Below are positions 55,543 through 55,863 of a DNA stretch of 55,863 nt, piece after piece. The translations under genes and the position numbers were made by a program. This DNA comes from Phytophthora quininea (taxonomy: Eukaryota; Oomycota; Peronosporomycetes; Peronosporales; Peronosporaceae). Under the pieces are notes generated by a model. It made no database searches, had not been told where the DNA came from, and saw only the letters and a list, made by a program, of their open reading frames with translations. The stretch is from positions 1 through 55,863 of the forward strand of contig JAAVTG010000772.1 in NCBI GenBank assembly GCA_011947345.1. The letters run 5' to 3'. The number at the start of each line of letters is the position of its first letter. Position 1 is the first letter of the stretch.

Positions 55543-55612
55543 TGGACACACCGGGATTGAACCCGGGCCTTCCGCTTGCAAAGCGGACGCGCTACCACTG
55601 CGCTATGCGCCC
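55543..55612 (-). tRNA. tRNA-Ala(UGC), copy 28, two bases short
   Basis: 70 nt: one C is lost on each side of the T-stem, and an extra G lies just 5' of the gene. Most degraded unit in the window. Confidence 0.5.
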
Positions 55613-55863
55613 CAGCAGATCGTAACTAACGCCTCCATTTTTCGCCACCGCTTTCCTCGGCCCCTACGCCTCACACCACCTCGACCACGCCTCGCGACGC
55701 ACCCACATGCTGCCGACTCGCCACGTTCGGGCTGGCGTATCGTCCTCGTGCTCTCCACACAGCCGCCATCTCGACAGCGTCTAGAAACAATTGGGCGCCA
55801 GCAACCCCTGTAACCTGTCCTGGGCTCTCACAGGCTCGTCAGCTCAAGTACCACCACAGCCAC

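Larger units (their letters stand above)
40190..55863. repeat. Tandem array of a ~568-bp unit with one tRNA-Ala each
   Basis: The first, partial unit begins at 40190 (GCGCTGGCGAAGTCGG), about 115 bp before the first tRNA. Successive tRNA starts are exactly 568 bp apart for the first five copies, then 564-571 bp. There are 28 tRNA-bearing units, all in one orientation, and the window ends inside the next spacer. Open frames seen in the array are periodic shadows of the unit, not genes. Confidence 0.97.

Noticed and set aside
40260..55813. Dozens of 60-400-codon open frames on both strands inside the array
   Set aside because: They recur with the ~568-bp period, overlap the tRNA genes, lack domains and change frame with every small indel. 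They are by-products of GC-rich repeat sequence.
40190..55863. CRISPR array or ribosomal RNA repeat
   Set aside because: The unit is long and wholly repeated without variable spacers, the host is eukaryotic, and no 5S or other rRNA sequence is visible; the only RNA gene is tRNA-Ala.

Overview
The window reads as nuclear DNA of a plant-pathogenic oomycete, most likely Phytophthora or a close relative. The evidence is gene content (a two-domain elicitin-like protein, an oomycete-type membrane LRR protein, an LRR receptor with a TKL-like kinase domain, a secreted jacalin-domain protein, an NCS1 permease), many short GT-AG introns of about 50-120 nt with CTAAC-like branch sites, very tight gene spacing on both strands, and start sites matching the oomycete Inr/FPR core promoter. 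I cannot name the species.

Layout. 1-23.5 kb is a dense housekeeping-like block: two hypothetical genes and a coiled-coil gene, a short two-exon gene, a secreted triple-jacalin protein (-), a papain-family protease (+), a CDF zinc transporter (+), a Tat-SF1/Cus2-like splicing factor (+), an alpha-tubulin acetyltransferase (-), a twin-CX9C mitochondrial protein (+), a possibly myristoylated hypothetical (-), a membrane LRR protein (-), a RING/zinc-ribbon protein (+), a very large myosin with IQ, ankyrin, PH and a possible C2-like tail (-), and a UBAC2-like rhomboid/UBA protein (+).

23.9-37.6 kb holds two nearly identical 5.9-kb segments (23891-29786 and 31554-37456). Each carries an LRR receptor pseudokinase (+), an elicitin-like gene (-) and an NCS1 permease (-). 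They are separated by 1.77 kb of unique DNA with a zinc-finger gene fragment and a PLD-domain gene. In copy 1 the permease is cut off at the segment boundary; in copy 2 it is complete.

37.6-40.2 kb has no convincing gene. Its right part is AT-rich and probably transposon-derived. From 40190 to the end of the window there is a head-to-tail array of a ~568-bp unit, each unit carrying one tRNA-Ala(UGC) gene on the minus strand: 28 tRNA copies, 17 of them full length. The array runs off the window end.

Quality note. Most long genes here need one or more single-base corrections to read through, and nearly all are a missing base, often in a homopolymer. The same kind of loss appears in the array and gets worse toward the window end. 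I read this mainly as consensus error near a contig end, not as mass gene death, so most interrupted genes are called as CDS and the breaks are noted.
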